Position numbers and translations under genes: made by a program
Part shown: positions 13,683 to 14,867 of the stretch, piece by piece
Position numbering within the stretch: the first letter of the stretch is position 1
How the letters are laid out: each line of letters opens with the position of its first letter
NCBI GenBank assembly: GCA_964615375.1
Contig: CAZTOW010000091.1
Location: 1-14,867 of the forward strand
Reading direction: 5' to 3'
Length of the DNA: 14,867 nt
Origin: CAZKWG01 sp964615375
GTDB taxonomy: Bacteria > Myxococcota_A > UBA796 > CAZKWG01
Notes under the pieces: generated by a model
What the model saw: only the letters and a program-made list of their open reading frames with translations
Database searches by the model: none
Told to the model about the DNA's origin: nothing

Positions 13683-13693
13683 CCTCTCTTTCC
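13683..13693 (-). promoter_or_regulatory. Ribosome-binding site of the 57-residue peptide
   Basis: The minus strand reads GGAAAGAGAGG here, then 5 bases (CCCCG) and ATG at 13677. It is one of the best Shine-Dalgarno sequences in the window and decides the short start. Confidence 0.6.
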
Positions 13694-13727
13694 TTGGATG
13701 TGTTGGGTGAGCTGCCATGAGCTGGCG

Positions 13728-13745
13728 CGCCGCAAGCGAGCGGCG
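13728..13745. repeat. Intergenic hairpin between the DUF6263-like gene and the peptide gene
   Basis: CGCCGC-AAGCGA-GCGGCG gives a perfect 6-bp stem with a 6-base loop. No T-run follows on the minus strand, so it is not a canonical terminator. An AT-richer patch at 13746-13762 (minus strand TTATCTTGTATTGA) lies upstream of it and might hold a promoter for the peptide/TPR operon, with the hairpin in the leader. Role undetermined. Confidence 0.4.
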
Positions 13746-13828
13746 TCAATACAAGATAACTCACCCTCTGGCGGGGGGCCATCGCCTGTCCGACGGCGGT
13801 CTCATCGGCCCGCTCGTCCGCTCGCGCC

Positions 13829-14809
13829 TTATTCCAGCCGACGCATCTTCATGCCGTAGTCCATGTTCATGCCCACCTTCATCGCGCCCGCGTCGCCCAC
13901 GGCGCTCATCAGCATGTTCATGGTGTACAGCAGGTCTCCCGTGGGGAAGAGCTCGCGCAGATCCCAGCGCATGTCCCCGCCGCCGGTGGCCTCGAAGCGA
14001 TCCATCGAGACCTGCGCGCCCGGAGGCAGGTTGGCCATCATGGACTTCGTGTCCACCGACATGGTGATGTCGCTGTGCAGCAACACGGCCTCCCCATCGA
14101 AGCCCTGCAGCGTGTAGACGCTGGTGGCGACGATGGGGATCCCGCTGGAGACCATGCTGATCGTCATCTTCCAGCGCGCGCCCACGCCCACCGCCTCGGC
14201 GGGCAGCAGCACCTGGGACTGCTGCATGTTCTGCTGCACCCCGCTGAGCGCGGTGGCGACCTCCGGGGCGGGGCTGCCGACGATGGCGAAGTCCCGCGTG
14301 TGGCCCGTGGGGTCCATCACCTGCGTCAGGGTGAGCCCCTCCAGCATCGTGAACGACTGCATCATCGCCGCCGTCACCTCCGGCGGGGCGTCGCCGCCCT
14401 CCAGCGTCCGCGCCCCCAGCCAGGCGGTGGTGGTGCGGAAGCTGCCGTCGGTCAGCAGCTCGTCCACGGTGCTGCGCATGCCGAAGGCGACGGGCGGCGT
14501 GTCCACGGCGTTGCCCATGCCGCCGACGTTCATGTCCAGCCGCATGTCCAGGACCATCTCCACGCCGTGCGTGCTGCCCAGGGGCGGGTGCAGGCGCAGC
14601 TCCTGGCGCGGCTCGGCCCCCCGGTCGAGCATCTCGAGGCCGAAGCTCATGCTGGTGAGGCCGCCCGTCACGGGGCTGCCCTCCGCGGGGGCGCTCTCCG
14701 CGGGGGCCTGCTGCGTCGTGGGCGCGGGCTCCTTGGACGTCTTCTTCTTCGCCCAGGCGGGCGGGGCGAGGGTGAGCAGCGCGAGGGCGACGAAGCGGGC
14801 GATCTTCAT
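13829..14809 (-). CDS. Exported DUF6263-like protein
   Basis: The protein has 326 residues. It starts with a clear Sec signal peptide: positively charged MKIAR, a hydrophobic core and PAWA, with predicted cleavage after Ala20. There is no lipobox Cys. A Lys/Pro/Ala/Glu-rich linker (~21-45) leads to a domain dominated by alternating polar/hydrophobic strands (e.g. VEMVLDMRLDMNVGG), with a VGVGARWKMTISM segment around residue 206 and Met-rich strands. This pattern resembles DUF6263-type secreted proteins of unknown function. The start is supported by GGAG 5 bases upstream. The product is probably periplasmic or cell-envelope-associated. It appears to be monocistronic: the next minus-strand gene begins 151 bases downstream. 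Confidence 0.6.
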   Translation of the reverse strand: MKIARFVALALLTLAPPAWAKKKTSKEPAPTTQQAPAESAPAEGSPVTGGLTSMSFGLEMLDRGAEPRQELRLHPPLGSTHGVEMVLDMRLDMNVGGMGNAVDTPPVAFGMRSTVDELLTDGSFRTTTAWLGARTLEGGDAPPEVTAAMMQSFTMLEGLTLTQVMDPTGHTRDFAIVGSPAPEVATALSGVQQNMQQSQVLLPAEAVGVGARWKMTISMVSSGIPIVATSVYTLQGFDGEAVLLHSDITMSVDTKSMMANLPPGAQVSMDRFEATGGGDMRWDLRELFPTGDLLYTMNMLMSAVGDAGAMKVGMNMDYGMKMRRLE

Positions 14810-14821
14810 GGAGGCTCCGTG

Positions 14822-14838
14822 CGCCGGTCAAACCGGCG
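14822..14838. repeat. Perfect 7-bp hairpin in the leader of the DUF6263-like gene
   Basis: CGCCGGT-CAA-ACCGGCG is a perfect 7-bp stem with a 3-base loop, 12 bases upstream of the ATG at 14809 and immediately before the GGAG ribosome site on the minus strand. It could be a regulatory leader hairpin or an operator. There is no T-run, so it is not a typical terminator. No gene is recognised from 14839 to the window end. Confidence 0.4.
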
Positions 14839-14867
14839 GAGAGGAAAGAATGAAAGAGTCTGACAGC

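Noticed and set aside
13504..13782. 92-residue version of the small peptide
   Set aside because: The extra N-terminus spans the intergenic hairpin and the strong Shine-Dalgarno. The 57-residue start at 13677 is far better placed.
13761..14831. Minus-strand 356-codon frame overlapping the DUF6263-like gene in another frame
   Set aside because: It is His/Arg/Gly-rich shadow sequence. The competing frame has a Sec signal peptide and a structured domain.

Overview
The window looks like a fragment of a very GC-rich, deltaproteobacteria-like (probably Myxococcota) genome. The core genes are GC-rich (for example 45 of 60 bases at 121-180 and 48 of 60 at 11581-11640), and several encode families or domains of unknown function. 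A run of 100 Ns at 8979-9078 shows that this is a draft scaffold. The assignment rests on composition and gene style only.

Layout: (1) 1-518, minus strand: the start of a PMT/ArnT-type (GT39-like) membrane glycosyltransferase. Its reading frame turns atypical in the last ~45 bases next to a perfect palindrome, possibly an insertion-sequence end. (2) 549-8683, minus strand: two translationally coupled genes with clearly lower GC (about 52-53% in sampled lines). The first encodes a ~2,055-residue protein with two WD40-like beta-propeller regions, a long helical region and a C-terminal GHKL (histidine-kinase-type) ATPase. The second, overlapping it by ATGA, encodes a 656-residue protein with an N-terminal receiver-like domain and a divergent SIR2-like domain. 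(3) 8837-8910: tRNA-Arg(TCG). (4) 8911-9154: GC-rich repeats around the assembly gap. (5) 9155-11317, plus strand: a DUF6544-like membrane protein and a CFA-synthase/coclaurine-N-methyltransferase-like SAM methyltransferase. (6) 11304-14809, minus strand: a TPR protein, a 57-residue peptide with an internal repeat just upstream of it, and an exported DUF6263-like protein.

The main candidate for an undescribed system is the coupled pair at 549-8683. Its parts match the logic of a two-component pathway (sensor propellers, kinase-type ATPase, receiver) wired to a SIR2-fold effector of the kind that depletes NAD+ in several anti-phage systems. Its composition and position beside a tRNA gene suggest horizontal acquisition. 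The SIR2 domain keeps the Asn/Asp motif but carries Cys where the catalytic His is expected, so its enzymatic activity is uncertain. All domain calls were read by eye from the translation, without database or structure searches.
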